The notes: generated by a model not told the origin, from the sequence alone. DNA of 64,000 nt from Terana coerulea (GCA_024811115.1 JAKOGH010000142.1:426492-490491); one strand, 5' to 3'. Positions 22,781 through 35,479 are shown, counted from the first letter of the stretch. Translations and numbers: made by a program.

Positions 22781-24133
22781 TCAACAAGCGTACTTCGGAT
22801 CGGAGACGTCGAGGTTCGGAGCAGTGGCCGTTTCATCCGTGTCCAGTGTCGGGACGAAGGTCATGTCCGTCGACAAGAACGTGTCGGAATGATACTGGCC
22901 GGAGGCGCGGACTATCACCGCAGAAAAAATGATTCCCTGTGGCCATACCAGACGTCAGAAAGGGAGTGGAGTTGGAAACACAAGCTGGCAGACCATGGTT
23001 GGAGGCATCTATACGATAAATGAGGATTTACGCACGACATGTCGAGTGTGCAACCAGCGTACCAAGTTGAACATGATGAATAACCCTGGGACGCTTGTCA
23101 TGCTCGTAACAATCAGCACGACCAGTAAACAGGTATATGTGGCCGCTGCGGAAGACGCTTTATCAAGAGGCGTCGTGGAACATCTAGGTCGTCGGCACCC
23201 ACCGGACTCGAGGATAATGCGTATGATCCCCATAAATCGTACTCCTGCCACAGCGTTGCCCGTGACATTCCGGTGGGTGAACCAAACCTTCCAAGAAATC
23301 ATCACTACCAGATTGCGTACCAGTGAGAGTGAGCAATTGATACGGCAACAACTAGCGCGAAGGAGGAATGGACGCACGTGTACAGAAAAGATTCAAGGTT
23401 AGAGTGGTCGCGAAGAAGTACTTGGAGTTGCGCCTGGCGGCTGCCATGAGAATATCATCGCCAAGATTGACCAGGCTCAATGAGAAAATCATCATACAAG
23501 AGAGAGCTGCGATCATGCCGTTGAGGGACATTGCTCCATCAAGGTGCAAGCAGAAACTCACCGATGTCTGTAAGTAGCAGGAGCAATGGGAAGATGGAGA
23601 GGTAGAATTTGCGTCCCCAGATGACATGCATCCGGTACACCTGTGGCGAGTCGGATCATGCTTTCAATGCGAGCGCAAAAGCAACGTACAATAAGCGCAT
23701 CCAGAACGATTGTTAGTAGAAGGTAGAATCCTTGCTGAGTGAGGCCAAGTTTCGTGTTGACCGCACCGAAGTACAAGTATGGCGCATCCGGCACGTCCAT
23801 ATGGTCCGTTAAACCGCGAACTGTACGCACAATACCAAGCATCTCATGCTAACGGAATCATTCAGAAGCTTATACTCATTTCCAAAGGCATGCGACGCAC
23901 CGCTGTAATGAGCACGAAGGTCACGACCGCAGTCGCCGCGAGCTGTCGCACATCGCGGCCAGACCGGCGCCTCCCGTACAGCACTTTCGAGCACTCGATA
24001 AAGGCCTTCAGGTACAGTCCTGGGATGCACCGTAAGACGCCGTGCGAACGTGTAGAAAACAGTACGTACCGTAAACAAAAGCTTGTAGAAGCGTGCCTAT
24101 CAATTCCGCCGCAGGGATCGACAGAGGCATCAT
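22781..24133 (-). CDS. Multi-pass membrane protein, array copy 4
   Basis: It starts with a double methionine (MMPLSIPAAELIGTLLQAF), then YGRRRSGRDVRQLAATAV. The exon HEMLGIVRTVRGLTDHMDVP is followed by the signature YRMHVIWGRKFYLSIFPL. The tail after FSAVIVRASGQYHSDTF is short and ends DVSDPKYAC at a TGA (22781). The helix before the tail reads GIRFMGIIRIILES. Exons join without breaks. Confidence 0.8.
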
Positions 24134-25041
24134 GGTACAGGCGGGGAAACGAATGAGCGGAGTCGGAGACGGGAAGGACGAGGGCCTGCGAATGAATATG
24201 TAGGTGTCGTCGAGCGACAACCAACCGTGAGTATGTGGCGTCAAACTTAAACGGCGCCGTGCTATCCCAGAAGGGTAACGACCGCCGTTCGGGTTCTGCT
24301 CGGGCGGGCTAGAACATCCATCTTAGATGCCGCTCTCGAGCAGTTCTACCGCGACTGCACCCGTTCGTGCAGGCTTTCCATGCGCATTATTGACCTCCGT
24401 TTCCAGACATATGGATATGTCGTGTCACGATAGAGTCACCTAATACAATCTCGATTCATTGTCAGGTCGGCGGAGCGGGACTCGAGATAGTCGACACGAG
24501 GCAGCTCACCGTCATATTATAGCGCTGGACGTAGGCAGGTCTGTGTCGACCCTGGAGTGAGGCAAGAAGGTCAGAAGAGGGAATACACGTTGGCGCACTT
24601 TGCCGCCGCTCATATCCTCGTGCGTCTTTCCATCATGGCTGTAGGCGGGCAATATATAGCATCAATGTTTCCGACACAGTACCTACAACACATCCACTAT
24701 GTTGCGGCTCTCATTCATGTCAGCACCCTCAACGAAGCAAAGACAGGTCCATGATATAGCGCAACCAAGAAGAGCCTAGGTTCACAGGCTGGTGTCGGCC
24801 TGTGATATGATGGGCGGCTGCCATGAATTCAGTGAGAGGTTCCAGGGCGAGCACGGAGGATAACGTACATAATCCCATAGCGATCCTCACAGTATCCCTA
24901 AAACCTTATAGCCACAACTGATCGCCCTTGCGCTCTTACTATGTTACAATGCGAGCCAACGATTGTTCCTGCCTCTATGCATGGGCGCGTGAGTTTTGTG
25001 TGGGTATTGATATTCACGAAAAGCGATGACCTACCCCGCAT
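24134..25041. other. Spacer between copies 4 and 5
   Basis: The copy 4 promoter motif lies at 24216-24233. A plus-strand frame at 24557-24754 has no recognisable feature. Confidence 0.45.
24216..24233 (-). promoter_or_regulatory. Shared upstream motif, copy 4
   Basis: The motif carries a 4-bp duplication (GACAACCAACCGTGAGTA on the plus strand), about 90 bp before the ATG. Confidence 0.45.
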
Positions 25042-26525
25042 TCATGGCAAAATCGCCGTAGCCTTCGCATGCCCACCTTCCATCTCGTCCAGCTCTATGC
25101 CGCTCCTGCTTTCATCCATACTCCGGTGGAGGCGGATTTGTTGACTACGTCGAGAAGGGGCTGTCGCAGAAGGGGGCTGCATAGGGTCCTTCCGGTCAGC
25201 AGCGACGCTCTCGGTAGGGGTAACGACGTGGTCTGTAGGAAATGTGTGGACGAAGGTCATTTCTGTTGAGAGGAAGGTGTCGCTGTGATACTGGCTGGAG
25301 GCGCGAACCATGACAACGGAGAAAATAATGCCCTAAGAATAGATGAGATAATGCTTTTAGAAGAGAAGGTAGAACATACCATAATCGGAGGCATCTGGCA
25401 CGTAGGTTAGTCCCTGCTCTTATTATGAACTGAGGTGGTGGAAGACCTACTGAGTCGAGCACGATAAAAAATCCCGGAATGCTGACCTCGCTCGTAATTA
25501 TCAGAACAACTAACAAGCAAATATATGTAGCCGCTGCATGTCACACGTGAGCAATACACCACAGCTACGTTGCCTGGAACCACTTACCCGACTCTAGAAT
25601 GATGACTACAATGCCCGTGAAGCGCACCCCCGCTACAGCACTGCGATTCTCAGAGACGCTGCGATGGATCGACCATATTTTCCAGGATATCATCACTGAA
25701 CGGATTGTGGTTAGCACAACAGACTAGCATATTGAGGATGTAGAACCCACGCGTGCAGAAGACATTTAGGGACAAAGTCACGATGTAGAAGTACATAGCG
25801 GCCCGCGTTCCTGCGGATATAAGCAGGTCGACGCCCGGCTGGACTTGTGTCAAAGCATACGTTGAGAAACATGACACTGCTATAATGATCGCGCGAAAAA
25901 ATCAACACCCTGCAACGGAGTAAGAGGATGTTGGACTTACCGATGTCTGCCAGCAGCAGGAGGAACGGTAGCGCAGCCACGCGATAGTCTCGTCCCCACA
26001 CCACGAACGTCCGATATACCTTTGGAGATTGACGATATTGGATGAGGGCCTGGTGGAAAAAGCGTCGAATGGCTACGTACAATGAGTGCGTCCAAAACGA
26101 TCGTCAGTGCGAGGTAGAACCCGTTTTTGGTTATGCCGAGCGTCGTCCTGACCGAGCCAAAGTATATCTCAGCCGCGTTCGGAATGTCCATGTGCTGGGT
26201 CAAGCCCTTGACCGCCCGGATGACATCCAGCACCAGATGCTACGGAGCAGTCTCAGCTAGATTTCGAGCATGCTTGGGCTCGAGCGTACCGCGGTAATGA
26301 AGGTGAAAGATACGACTGCGGTCGCAGCAAGTTGGCGGATGTCGCGACCGGATTTCCGTCTCAGGTAGAGCACCTTGAGACATTCTATGAACGACGTAAG
26401 GTAGGCTCCTGTTCAACAAAGCATCAAGTATGTGCTGACGAGGAGTGCTAGGAATAGTACACACCGTAAGCCACCGCTTCCGTCAACGTTCCTATCAATT
26501 CGGCCGCAGCAAGAGAAAGAGGCAT
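25042..26525 (-). CDS. Multi-pass membrane protein, array copy 5
   Basis: The start is MPLSLAAAELIGTLTEAVAYG. The exon MLDVIRAVKGLTQHMDIPNA is followed by YRTFVVWGRDYRVAALPF. The tail of about 70 residues holds RSGIELDEMEGG, matching the acidic segment of copy 3. The exon AAIYICLLVVLIITSEVS encodes the sixth helix. No frame break was seen. Confidence 0.8.
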
Positions 26526-27149
26526 CGGGGGACGAGCGGGGACGAAACGAGCCGGAGTCGGATGCAGGAAGTCAACAACGCAGAGAAGCGTGCCAAGGGG
26601 CTCTGCGAGCCATAAGTATTCGGCCTCGGGAGAGTCGCGACAACCGTGAGTACCTGCACATCAAATGGCGTTAGGGCTAACTCTGAACTGGCGACGGCCG
26701 CGTCGGGTTGCGGTCGACCCCAGACTCGCTCAATTGGCCTCCGTTCTCCCGAGATGGCAGCCATGAATCACGGAGACTTGTGGGTGGCATGGTCGCCTCC
26801 GGCTGATCGGTAACCTTCATGGCGGAGTTTTCTGCCAGCTGCGTAATTGACAGCTCTGCATGGCGGGGACTTCGAAACAGCGCACCAGCGTTGCAGAAGC
26901 GTAAACTGTTGAGCAACTGAATGAATTCGCTTACGACAAGCGAGGCTTCCAGGACCGTATGGAGACAATACAGTCATGTAACGACATAGCGGTGTTCGGT
27001 CGCATGGTATGACGGCGTCATTTGATGCGCCGTTGAGCGATACATTCCCACACACGGAACGCTTGACTCGATTCCTGGACCAACGGCAGAACACGAGACC
27101 GTGAAGATCATTCGAGCTGTAGTAGATGGGGGCAAAAGTCTCGGAGGAG
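26526..27149. other. Spacer between copies 5 and 6
   Basis: It contains the copy 5 promoter motif (26639-26653). Otherwise no gene is visible. Confidence 0.5.
26639..26653 (-). promoter_or_regulatory. Shared upstream motif, copy 5
   Basis: This is an exact copy of GTACTCACGGTTGTC on the minus strand, about 115 bp before the ATG. Confidence 0.5.
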
Positions 27150-28640
27150 TCATACTGAGTAGTCCTTACGCTTGATTTCCTCCATCTCGGTAGCGCTCCT
27201 CAGTCTAATGTCCGTGAAACCTGAACTTGGAATGATCGGGATTTCCTGTCCAATAGAGGCGTGGCCGAAAAAGCGTTGCGGGTGAAGAGATAGACAGTGT
27301 GACTTCGGAGTCACCGGTTCGTCCGCGGAGGCCGTCGTTGTACCGAACGAAATATCCCCTCGCATGAAGGTATTGGCGTGATACTCCTTCGAAGCCTGGA
27401 CGATGACTACCGAGAACACCAAGCCCTGGAGTGGGTGAACAGTGAATATAGCAGTTTACAACGGTAGCTGCAGCAGACACTCACCATAACAGGCGAACCC
27501 TAATGAAGCCATCACAAGATCGGAGTGAGGGACATGTTTGGACAGGAGTTCGAGGACACTTACAAACATCAAGAGTATGAACATCCCGCTGGGGCTCGCA
27601 AGGCTCGTAATAATCAGAGCAACCAACAAGCAAGTATATATAGCCGCTGTCGAAGTCGTCAGAGCGTATATGAGACAGTAAAGAACTCGCACATACCAGA
27701 CTCCAAGATAACGGCCATAACACCCATAAAGCGTATCCCTGCTATGGCGTTGTTCGCGACATCACGATGTATGCGCCATATCCTCCAAGCAATCATAACT
27801 GGTTTGGTACCGAAAATTCGTCGTAAGGAATTGGATGCAAGACCACCTTGCCACGTACCAGTACAAAAAGGTTGAGGGCTAGCGTTGCCACAAAGAAATA
27901 CTTGCCGCGTACAGTAGCGGTTATCTGCAAATTGAGTATGTCATCTCCGCGTTCTAAGCTTGTCAGAGGCGACAGAGCCAATGCGGCAAGGACTACGAGA
28001 ATGTATCGTTAGATTTGGTCTCAGACAATAGGTTGACAAAATGCAGACCAATATCCGCTATCAATAGAGCAAAGGGGTGCGAGGACAACATAGTAATTCC
28101 GTTCCCAGACGATGAACAGACGGTAAACCTAGAAATTCATGATCTAAACCATAGGATTACCACACAAGCCAATGCAGACACGTACAATTAGAGCGTCCAG
28201 CACGATAGTTAACACATTATAACTGGTGGGCTTCGCAACGCCAATGGGAGTACTGACAATTGTAGAAAAGTAGATCAAAGGGCCGTTGGGTGTGCCGGCG
28301 TGTGAGACAAGCCCTTCAACCAAACGAAAGAAGTCGATCACGAGATGCTACAGCAACTTAGCGTTAAATATGACACGTGTCAAATAAGCGTTCCAACACA
28401 CCGCTGTAATGAGAGCGAAGACGACGAGAGCCGTGCCGGTGAGGAGGCGTACATCACGGCCCGACCTACGCCTCCGGTATAACACTTTGAGACATTCAAC
28501 GAATGCGGTAAAGTAGAGCCCTGTGTCATGGGGGCTCGCTGAGATCGTTGCTGCGACGAACAAAAGAGTGCGTGCGCACCGTAACATAGAGCCTCCAACA
28601 GCGTGCCCACAAGCTGCACCCTCGGTAGCGACAGGGTCAT
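27150..28640 (-). CDS. Multi-pass membrane protein, array copy 6 (one frame break)
   Basis: The start is MTLSLPRVQLVGTLLEALCYG, and the tail ends ATEMEEIKRKDYSV, resembling copy 7. In the signature exon (YRLFIVWERNYYVVLAP) the helix leaves frame at a CCCC run (28074-28077 on the plus strand). Removing one base restores FALLIADIG and the normal donor. This is either an over-called base or a real lesion. The array promoter motif is not recognisable upstream. Confidence 0.72.
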
Positions 28641-29382
28641 GGCGGTCGTGTCAGAGAGTGAAACGGCGGGATGGGGGAGAATGAAAGGTCGGGCATAAGT
28701 ACACGAGCGACAGATTGGCCATGGCTGACGACGTGAACTACCCTACGGCATGCCGAACGGCGTTTTGCCAGGTCGAAAAGAGCAACATCCGCCCGCGTGG
28801 GTGGATCTTGAAGCAGTTGGACGCCAGGAACACGGCGTGCAACGATGACATTTCGGCGCGTTGTCGGGACGGTCTGGCTAGGTCGACACCCCCTCCCACC
28901 TCCGCCAATCACAGAAACGCGCGATAGGAACGGGAAGTGACAGGGTGTACAGCCCAGCCTGCTTGGAGGTCGGCGCTGGTGGCGAAGGAAACTCGGGCCA
29001 GGGTGACATCCGGCGCAAGGGAAGCGTCAATGTCATATTGAGACAGGGTGTGACACCAGCCCCGCCCAGCATCAAATAGTGGACATTGTCGAGAGAGGTG
29101 TGAGGGGGAAGAGAAACACAGCGTGGAATGAAGAAGAGAGCCTGGACGTCGTCGGACAATCGTCGGGATGTAGGCGCCTAAAAAGAAGTGATTGTTTGAG
29201 ATTACGGTACAGGAGGTCACTGGTTCGAACACCGCGGACGCCAGCTCGGCGTACATAGCTTCTAGGACCACTCATGAAAAAGAATCGCAAGTTCGAAAAC
29301 CCCCAGCGTATGTATGTTATGTCCAAAAAATGCGCTGAGATTAATTAACATGTAGGGGCAGCAGAGAAAACATCCAGAAAAG
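28641..29382. other. Spacer between copies 6 and 7
   Basis: Several overlapping frames occur at 28878-29326, but none has splice structure or a family motif. Confidence 0.45.
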
Positions 29383-30886
29383 TTAGACCTCATAGGTCCT
29401 CCGCTTGATTTCGTCCATCTCATAGCCACCTCTGAGTACCACGTCCGTTATGCGCCGAGGCGGGCCATGAGTTTTCTGGCTCGAATGCGGGAAGACGCTT
29501 TGTTTGAGAAGACGCTTTGGATCAATGGGTAGACAAGACTTCGGCAGGGTTTCTGAGTTGTCAACCGCAGTCGCAGTCGCGGACGATGCGCCCCACGAGA
29601 CGTCGGTTAGCATAAAGGTATCCGTGTGGTACTCCTTCGAGGCTTGAACTATGACGACTGAGAAAACCAAGCCCTAAAAACGTAGAATGTTGAATGTCAC
29701 ATCACTCAGACTCGGACTATCAAGATAGACGACTCACCATGACAGGTGTTATCTAGTTTACACAGAAGCATGCATCAGGTCAAACCAGATTGAAGGAAAC
29801 GGCGCGACACTCACAAAGTTTAACATGAGAGACAGTATACCAGGGTACGTCAGGCTTGTAGTGATCATGACGATCAGAAAGCAGGTGTAGATGGCTGCTA
29901 TTGAAGTAATCAGAGCACATATTCGAATACGAAGGAAGAGACCGATATACCAGACTCGAGGACGATAGATATGATCCCCATAAAGCGTATCCCGGCCACG
30001 GCGTTCTTCATAACATTACGATGAGTACGCCAGATCTTCCAAGCAATTGACACTAATGAACGACTACGTGAGTGGTTCGTGGACACGACGAAAATGCGGC
30101 AGGACGAACCGGTGCAGTATAAGTTCAGAACTAGCGTGGCGGCAAAGAAAAACTTGATGTACTGCGCTGGCTTGATTCTCCCTTTCACCACGTCGGACGG
30201 ATGTTGGACACCGGGCATAGACGAGATTGTCAAGCCAGCTACCGCTGTGACCATGCGGTATATAGCCAGAACATGTCTGCAAGACTATTCAGATGCTCAC
30301 CAATATCTGCCAACAGCATGAACGATGGCACCACAGCCACGTGATAGTTGCGCTCCCAAACAATAAACATGCGATACAGCTAAGGACAAAGTTCAGATAT
30401 CGCTGTGTTGTCTGGCATGAAGACGTACTCACAATGAGAGCATCCAAAAGAATGGTCAGTGTGATATAAACACTTATTTTGGATATGCCAACGGCGGTAT
30501 GGATGGTCTCGGTGAAGTAAACGACGACTTCATTGGGCGAGTTGAAGTGACCATTGAATCCTTCAATCAAGCGGAAGGCGTCGATGGACAGTTGCTGCCA
30601 CTAGTCAGCCGCGGTAGACACGGTCAAAACCTTGTCATGACTTACTGCTGCAACGAGCATGAAGATGACGATAGCCGTGACGGCGAGATGCCGCACACTG
30701 CGGCCAGACCTACTCCTCCTGTACAAAACCTTGAGAGTCGCAAGAAATGCGTTGAGATAAATCCCTATTCACCGATGTCGCGTCAGTTACGACTAACGTG
30801 CACCATCCAAGAGAAAAGGTCTCACCAAAGAAGAGGGCTTCCAGCAGGGTGCCAATGACTTGTATTCTCGGGAAAGAAATCGGCAT
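29383..30886 (-). CDS. Multi-pass membrane protein, array copy 7
   Basis: The start is MPISFPRIQVIGTLLEALFFG. The exon MIEGFNGHFNSPNEVVVYF differs most from the GLTDHMD consensus of the other copies. The signature is YRMFIVWERNYHVAVVPS. The tail of about 75 residues ends GYEMDEIKRRTYEV, the same ending type as copy 6. All checked exons are open, and the helix GIRFMGIISIVLES is present. Confidence 0.8.
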
Positions 30887-31557
30887 GGCGGACGCACGGA
30901 GAGTCAAAGGGTCTCCGCGAGGCTGGATGAGAGCAAAAGCGGCTCTGGGGCACGACCTCCGGTATTTGCATATGTAGTCGACTCTGGGCCTGAATGACAA
31001 CCGTGAGTACTCGCCAAATCTGACATGATAGCATGTCGACAAGCGTTGTATGTCGCGAAAGCAGTAGTCTCCGTAGGCGTGGGAAGGCCCGAAGGACAAG
31101 GCTGACAACTCTGTTCGCTTGCAACCGGGACCACCTGTCCAAAATGACAGCTTTTGCCAAGTTCCCGCACAGCACATTGGCATCGACTCGGCTCGGAAAC
31201 AGACCACCAAGCTCAGGCTCAACGGCTCGTTGCACCTTCCCGGGTGCCTTGCGGCGTTCTGCGGCGTATAGCGACCGGACCTCCATCCCGCTCCGCGGCT
31301 ATGGTGAGGGATTGAGCTAGAGAGGACTGTCATCGTCCAAATGCAGCAGTACACGGATATCAGGAAGGAGATCAGCGAAGGTCCGATGAAGTAGATAAGG
31401 CGATATTCCACTGCCACGACGCCTATTATCTGCGGTGTGAATGCACGATGAAGGTGGAGAGGTTTACATTTCAACTCCCTCGCTGTGATACTCCCCAGTC
31501 AATATTCATGAGCGGTTGTGTTGGGCAAGAATTGATATACAGAGCTGTTACGGACGA
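30887..31557. other. Spacer between copies 7 and 8 with an isolated hydrophobic exon-like segment
   Basis: The copy 7 promoter motif lies at 30996-31010. At about 31320-31430 the minus strand encodes VEYRLIYFIGPSLISFLISV after a CAG acceptor-like site. It may be a relic exon of a membrane protein. Confidence 0.4.
30996..31010 (-). promoter_or_regulatory. Shared upstream motif, copy 7
   Basis: This is an exact copy of GTACTCACGGTTGTC on the minus strand, about 115 bp before the ATG. Confidence 0.5.
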
Positions 31558-32902
31558 TTAGAGAGACAACGCCACCGTCTTCAGCACCTCCGCATTTATG
31601 GTCACAGTCGTGGACGATATGCCCAACGAGATATCACCCAGCATGAATGTATCTGTGTGGTACTCCTTGGACGCTTGGACGATTACCACTGAGAAAACCA
31701 AGCCCTGCAGTAAAGTGGTTTGTTATGACAAAGAACACAATGGAAGCATATCACTCACCATTACGGGGGTAATCTTCGCCGGTAAAGAGCAGCAATCAGG
31801 CTGCAACCATGCGCCGAGATATCCAACACTCACCGAGTTCAGAATAATAGACATACCGCTGATACATAGAAGGCTCGTGGCTATCAATGCGACGAGGAGG
31901 CAAGTATAAACAGCGGCTACTCGTGCCATCAGGACGCGAATAGGACTATGGAAGGGCTGTACGGACCAGATTCAAGGATAATGGCCAGAACGCCTATGAA
32001 GCGAACCCCTGCCGCGGCACCCTTCATGACATTGCGATGGGTATGCCATATTCTCCAGCCAATCATCGCTGGCAGATCACTATGGTATCAGCGCATGGGG
32101 TCACAAAGCGTAAAGCCGACTGCACGGACCAGTGCAATACAGGTTGAGGGCTAGTGTGGCGAAAAAGAAATACTTGACGCGCTGCATAGGCGTGATCTTC
32201 GCTCTGAGCACATCCACTCCGTCGCTGACAGCTCTCATAGCGGATAATGTCACGCCGGCGAACACTAGGCGGCGCACCATTGAGCTAGAGATCACAGGAA
32301 GAGCCATTTGAGAGTTCACCAATATCCGCTACCAGCAAAAGTAGCGGGATTGCAGCTAAGGTACGATTCTGCCCCATATAACGAACATGCGATACAGCTA
32401 CGTGTTGATTCTATGAGCCCCTTGCATATCTTCCAACGGCTGAGCGAACTCACAATGAGAGCGTCCATCACCACAGTCAACGCCATATATGTGCCCATCT
32501 TCGATATGCCCATACCATTCTTGATAGTGCCGGCGATGTAGGCCGAAAGTGCGTTTGGCATGTCGAGGTAGGTGTTGATTGCCTCAACGAGACGAATGGC
32601 GTCGATGGCGAGATGCTGTTGTCATTAGTGACAGTGAGGGTCGAGCACAGTTCTACACGCACCGCAATAATGAGTGCGAAGGCAATGATAGCCGTAAAAA
32701 CAAGGTGTCGCACGCTACGACCTGCTCTGCTTCTCGTGTACAGAACCTTGAGAGATTTCAAGAATACCGTGAAGTATATCCCTAACGACCAGTGGTACAC
32801 TGTGAGCTTCGGCCTGTACATCGCCGGCACGGGGTGCGCACCAAAGAAAAAGGCCTCTAACAAGGTGCCTATGAGCTGCACGGTTGGCAACAACAACGGC
32901 AT
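31558..32902 (-). CDS. Multi-pass membrane protein, array copy 8 (one frame break)
   Basis: The start is MPLLLPTVQLIGTLLEAFFFGA, and the loop is KVLYTRSRAGRSVRHLV. In the signature exon YRMFVIWGR the frame is lost near 32367, where an AA run (minus strand) seems one base short. Restoring it would give NRTLAAIPLLLLVADIG. The tail is short and ends EVLKTVALSL. This is the 5'-most copy of the array by transcription order, next to the monooxygenase, and it lacks the shared upstream motif. Confidence 0.72.
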
Positions 32903-33753
32903 ATCTAGTCGGTAGAAAATAGTCAGCGTGAGGGGATGGAGAAGGGCGATCGAGAGGGGGTACCTTGTTGCGAGCTAATCTGAGCAGTGCAATGAAATAT
33001 CCAATGGTGGTAGGTGAAGAAAAAGTCGTTTGGACACGCCGAGCGGCGCGTAACCGAACCGACACAGAACGGTGACATCCGACATCCGTTGTCGGTGGGG
33101 ATCAAAATGGGTGAAACGAAGCGAAAGTCTATGGCCAGCTCTGGGTCGTCTGTCACATGTTAGTGTTGGCACTGACTGTTTCGACACAACGCCAGGATAT
33201 TTGGGCCTGTTCGGCATGCTTGCTTTTATGCGCAGACTCAGAGGCTCGGCATCGGCGACCGGTGGAAGTGATCCAGAGCAACTTCAAGCTTCAGCGCTCA
33301 TAGAAAGTCCATAACTCTTGGGAACCTGTTTTGCCAGCTGGACAAAGCGACGCTATGACTACGCTTGGTGGGACGTGGGATGGGGAACGTGCGCATGAGA
33401 GGTCGAGAGGTGAAGGGAAGAGAACAGGAAGAGAGCGACGTCAAGAGCGTACCCTCGCAGTCGTATTTGTTGAGCGCCCGTGCGGGATGTTGCCGACCTT
33501 GTGCCGACCTCTGCCTCGACTTCGTCTCGATTTCTAACCAGCCATCCTGAATGACGACAACTCTCAGCATGTGCCATGCCTTGGGTCTTAGGCCTTACGC
33601 CTTGAATGTATGTGACTAGGTTCGAGAGCTTTCCCACGGCTCGGACTTACTCGGTGGCTGCAGATATGACCTAGAGGAGAGTGCGGAACACGACCTACTC
33701 TTTGATTAAGTCCCGTATAATCTCCGTGAGCGTTGTGGCCAGTAAACACATAT
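32903..33753. other. Divergent spacer between array and monooxygenase
   Basis: No gene seen. It separates the ATG of array copy 8 (minus) from the ATG of the monooxygenase (plus) and so holds both promoters. Confidence 0.5.
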
Positions 33754-35405
33754 ATGGATCTTCTGCCAAGTAAGTAGCATCTATTGACTGTTTTTCATCG
33801 TATTGACTTGCACATTGTTGGGCCATCATACAGACTCCGTCATTGAAAGCGAGAAGCAGGCTGAGAGTGAGGCCCTCAAGAAGCGCATCTGCGTGATAGG
33901 GGCAGGACCTACTGGTCTTGGAGCATTGAAGATCATTAAGGATGCTCCCCAATACGAAGAAGGGCTCTGGGACGCTGTAGCTTTCGAGGCTAGAGAGGCA
34001 ATAGGCGGTGTATGGTGAGTAGCGTGGAGACTCTGTCAAGGAAGTGTTTAAAGTACACTTCTCTAGGCTCCCTGCGCCTCCAACGGATAGCCCTCCTTTG
34101 ACACCGATTTATGATTCATTAACGACAAACCTTCCGCACCCCGTCATGGCTTATCCATCCTTCCCATTCCCACCAGGGACATCTCTGTATCCTCCAGCAG
34201 CTACTGTCCTCGACTACCTCAACGCCTACGCCTCACACTGGGACATCACGAAGAACATACGTCTCAACACCAGCGTGAGGCTCGTGGACTGGGATGACGG
34301 CCTTGCTAAATGGCGCGTTCGTACAAGCCCAACAAGTTCCACACCGAACGACGCTATGGAGGAATCTCTCTTCGATCTTGTAATTGTCGCCAACGGACAC
34401 TATAGGGTACCATATTTCCCTCCGACTCCAGGTCTCTCAGCTTGGCTAGAATCGGGCAAAGCCACACACGCCGCATGGTACAGACATGCCCATAACGTCG
34501 GCGACACAGTCTTGGTCCTCGGCCGCGGACCCAGCGGGATCGACGTCGCAGACGAGATGGCCGAAGTATCGAAAGTCCTCATTCACTCTTTCCCGGGAGC
34601 GCAAAGGGCCGACCTGAACGGCGGCGCACTCAAGCATCGCGGCAAGGTCGTAGAGTTCATGGGCGTGGCCGACGGCAAGGTCCGTTTCGACGACGGTACA
34701 ACCGAATCAGGGATCGACCACTGCATACTTGCGACGGGCTACGAACACTCATACCCGTTCCTGCCACCACACTTGCTTCAGCTCGGACTGCCACCGCCGA
34801 TCCCACCCATCCCAGAAACGTTGCACAATTCCAAGTTCCATCTATTCCCTCTTGCAAAGCAAATCTTCCCTCTGGTCACTTCCTTCCCGCCTTCCAGGAT
34901 GGGCTTGCTGTGTTTACCGTACAAGGTCGTGCCATTCCCTCTGGCGGAGGCACAAACACGCGCGGTGCTCAAGGCGTTCGCAAATCCTCAATCGCTGGAC
35001 CCCGCGAGCGAGGCCGTCGACATCATCTCACGCTACGAGGAGCTGCGGGCACAAGTCGGGGACAACGACGCCGCGATCGCGCGGGCGTGGCACAAGCTTG
35101 AGGAGGATGCACAGTTCAAGTACCGAGACGAGCTGCACAAGTTCGTCGGCGGAGAGTACGCGACGCCCCAGTGGACGGTCCCCGCGTGGGTGTATGAGAT
35201 CTACGCGCAGAAGGTGACGCTGAGGAGCGAGTGGAGGGAGCTGGTGAGGATCGGGGAGGCGGAGAGGTGGGTGGAAGGAGTCGGTAGTATTGGCGGCGAA
35301 GAAGGCCTGAAAGAGTGGCTGGACTTGATGAGACGAATCATCAAGAGAGCAGAGGAGCGACGGGCTCCAGTGAATATTAATACCGCAAAGATGACCCGGC
35401 TGTAG
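33754..35405 (+). CDS. Flavin-containing monooxygenase (FMO-like)
   Basis: This soluble FAD/NADPH monooxygenase of about 510 residues probably hydroxylates or Baeyer-Villiger-oxidises a small nucleophilic or ketone substrate, which cannot be deduced. Exon 1 (33754-33769) encodes MDLLP and splices over GTAAGT...CAG into NSVIESEKQ. KRICVIGAGPTGLGALKII is the FAD Rossmann motif. A 53-nt intron (34015-34067) splits the Trp of EAIGGVW-LPAPP. Later come VLVLGRGPSGIDVADEM (NADPH Rossmann motif) and the conserved ILATGYEHSYPF. The frame runs intact to TAA-free sequence ending AKMTRL and a TAG at 35403. It converges with SEC20, with only 74 bp between the stops. Confidence 0.9.
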
Positions 35406-35479
35406 CACTATAATCATGACAATCCGTGACAACTTTCCAAGATGGAGTTGATAGAACATCTGTGTATACGCTGAAAGAC

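Larger units (their letters stand above)
16222..32902 (-). repeat. Tandem array of eight multi-pass membrane protein genes
   Basis: Eight paralogues, each 1.3-1.5 kb with 7-9 short introns, lie head to tail on the minus strand at about 2-kb spacing. Each has the same exon order. First is an N-terminal helix (M-P/T-L-S ... LIGTLLE), then a cytosolic KVLYGRRRSGR-like loop and a second helix ending FALITA. These are followed by a domain with GLTDHMD/PNAP-YF, a helix with LTIVLDALIV, and the signature YR-F-VWGR-YY plus a helix ending ADIG. Last come KYFY-TLALN-FCT, a helix IR-MG---ILES-A-IYTCLL and a last helix G-VFSVVIV-ASKEYHTDTF with a variable tail. About seven helices are predicted. This family is common in Polyporales genomes but I know of no assigned function. 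Confidence 0.85.

Noticed and set aside
29161..29260. A tRNA suggested by GGTTCGAACACC near 29222.
   Set aside because: No A box, acceptor pairing or cloverleaf could be built around it.
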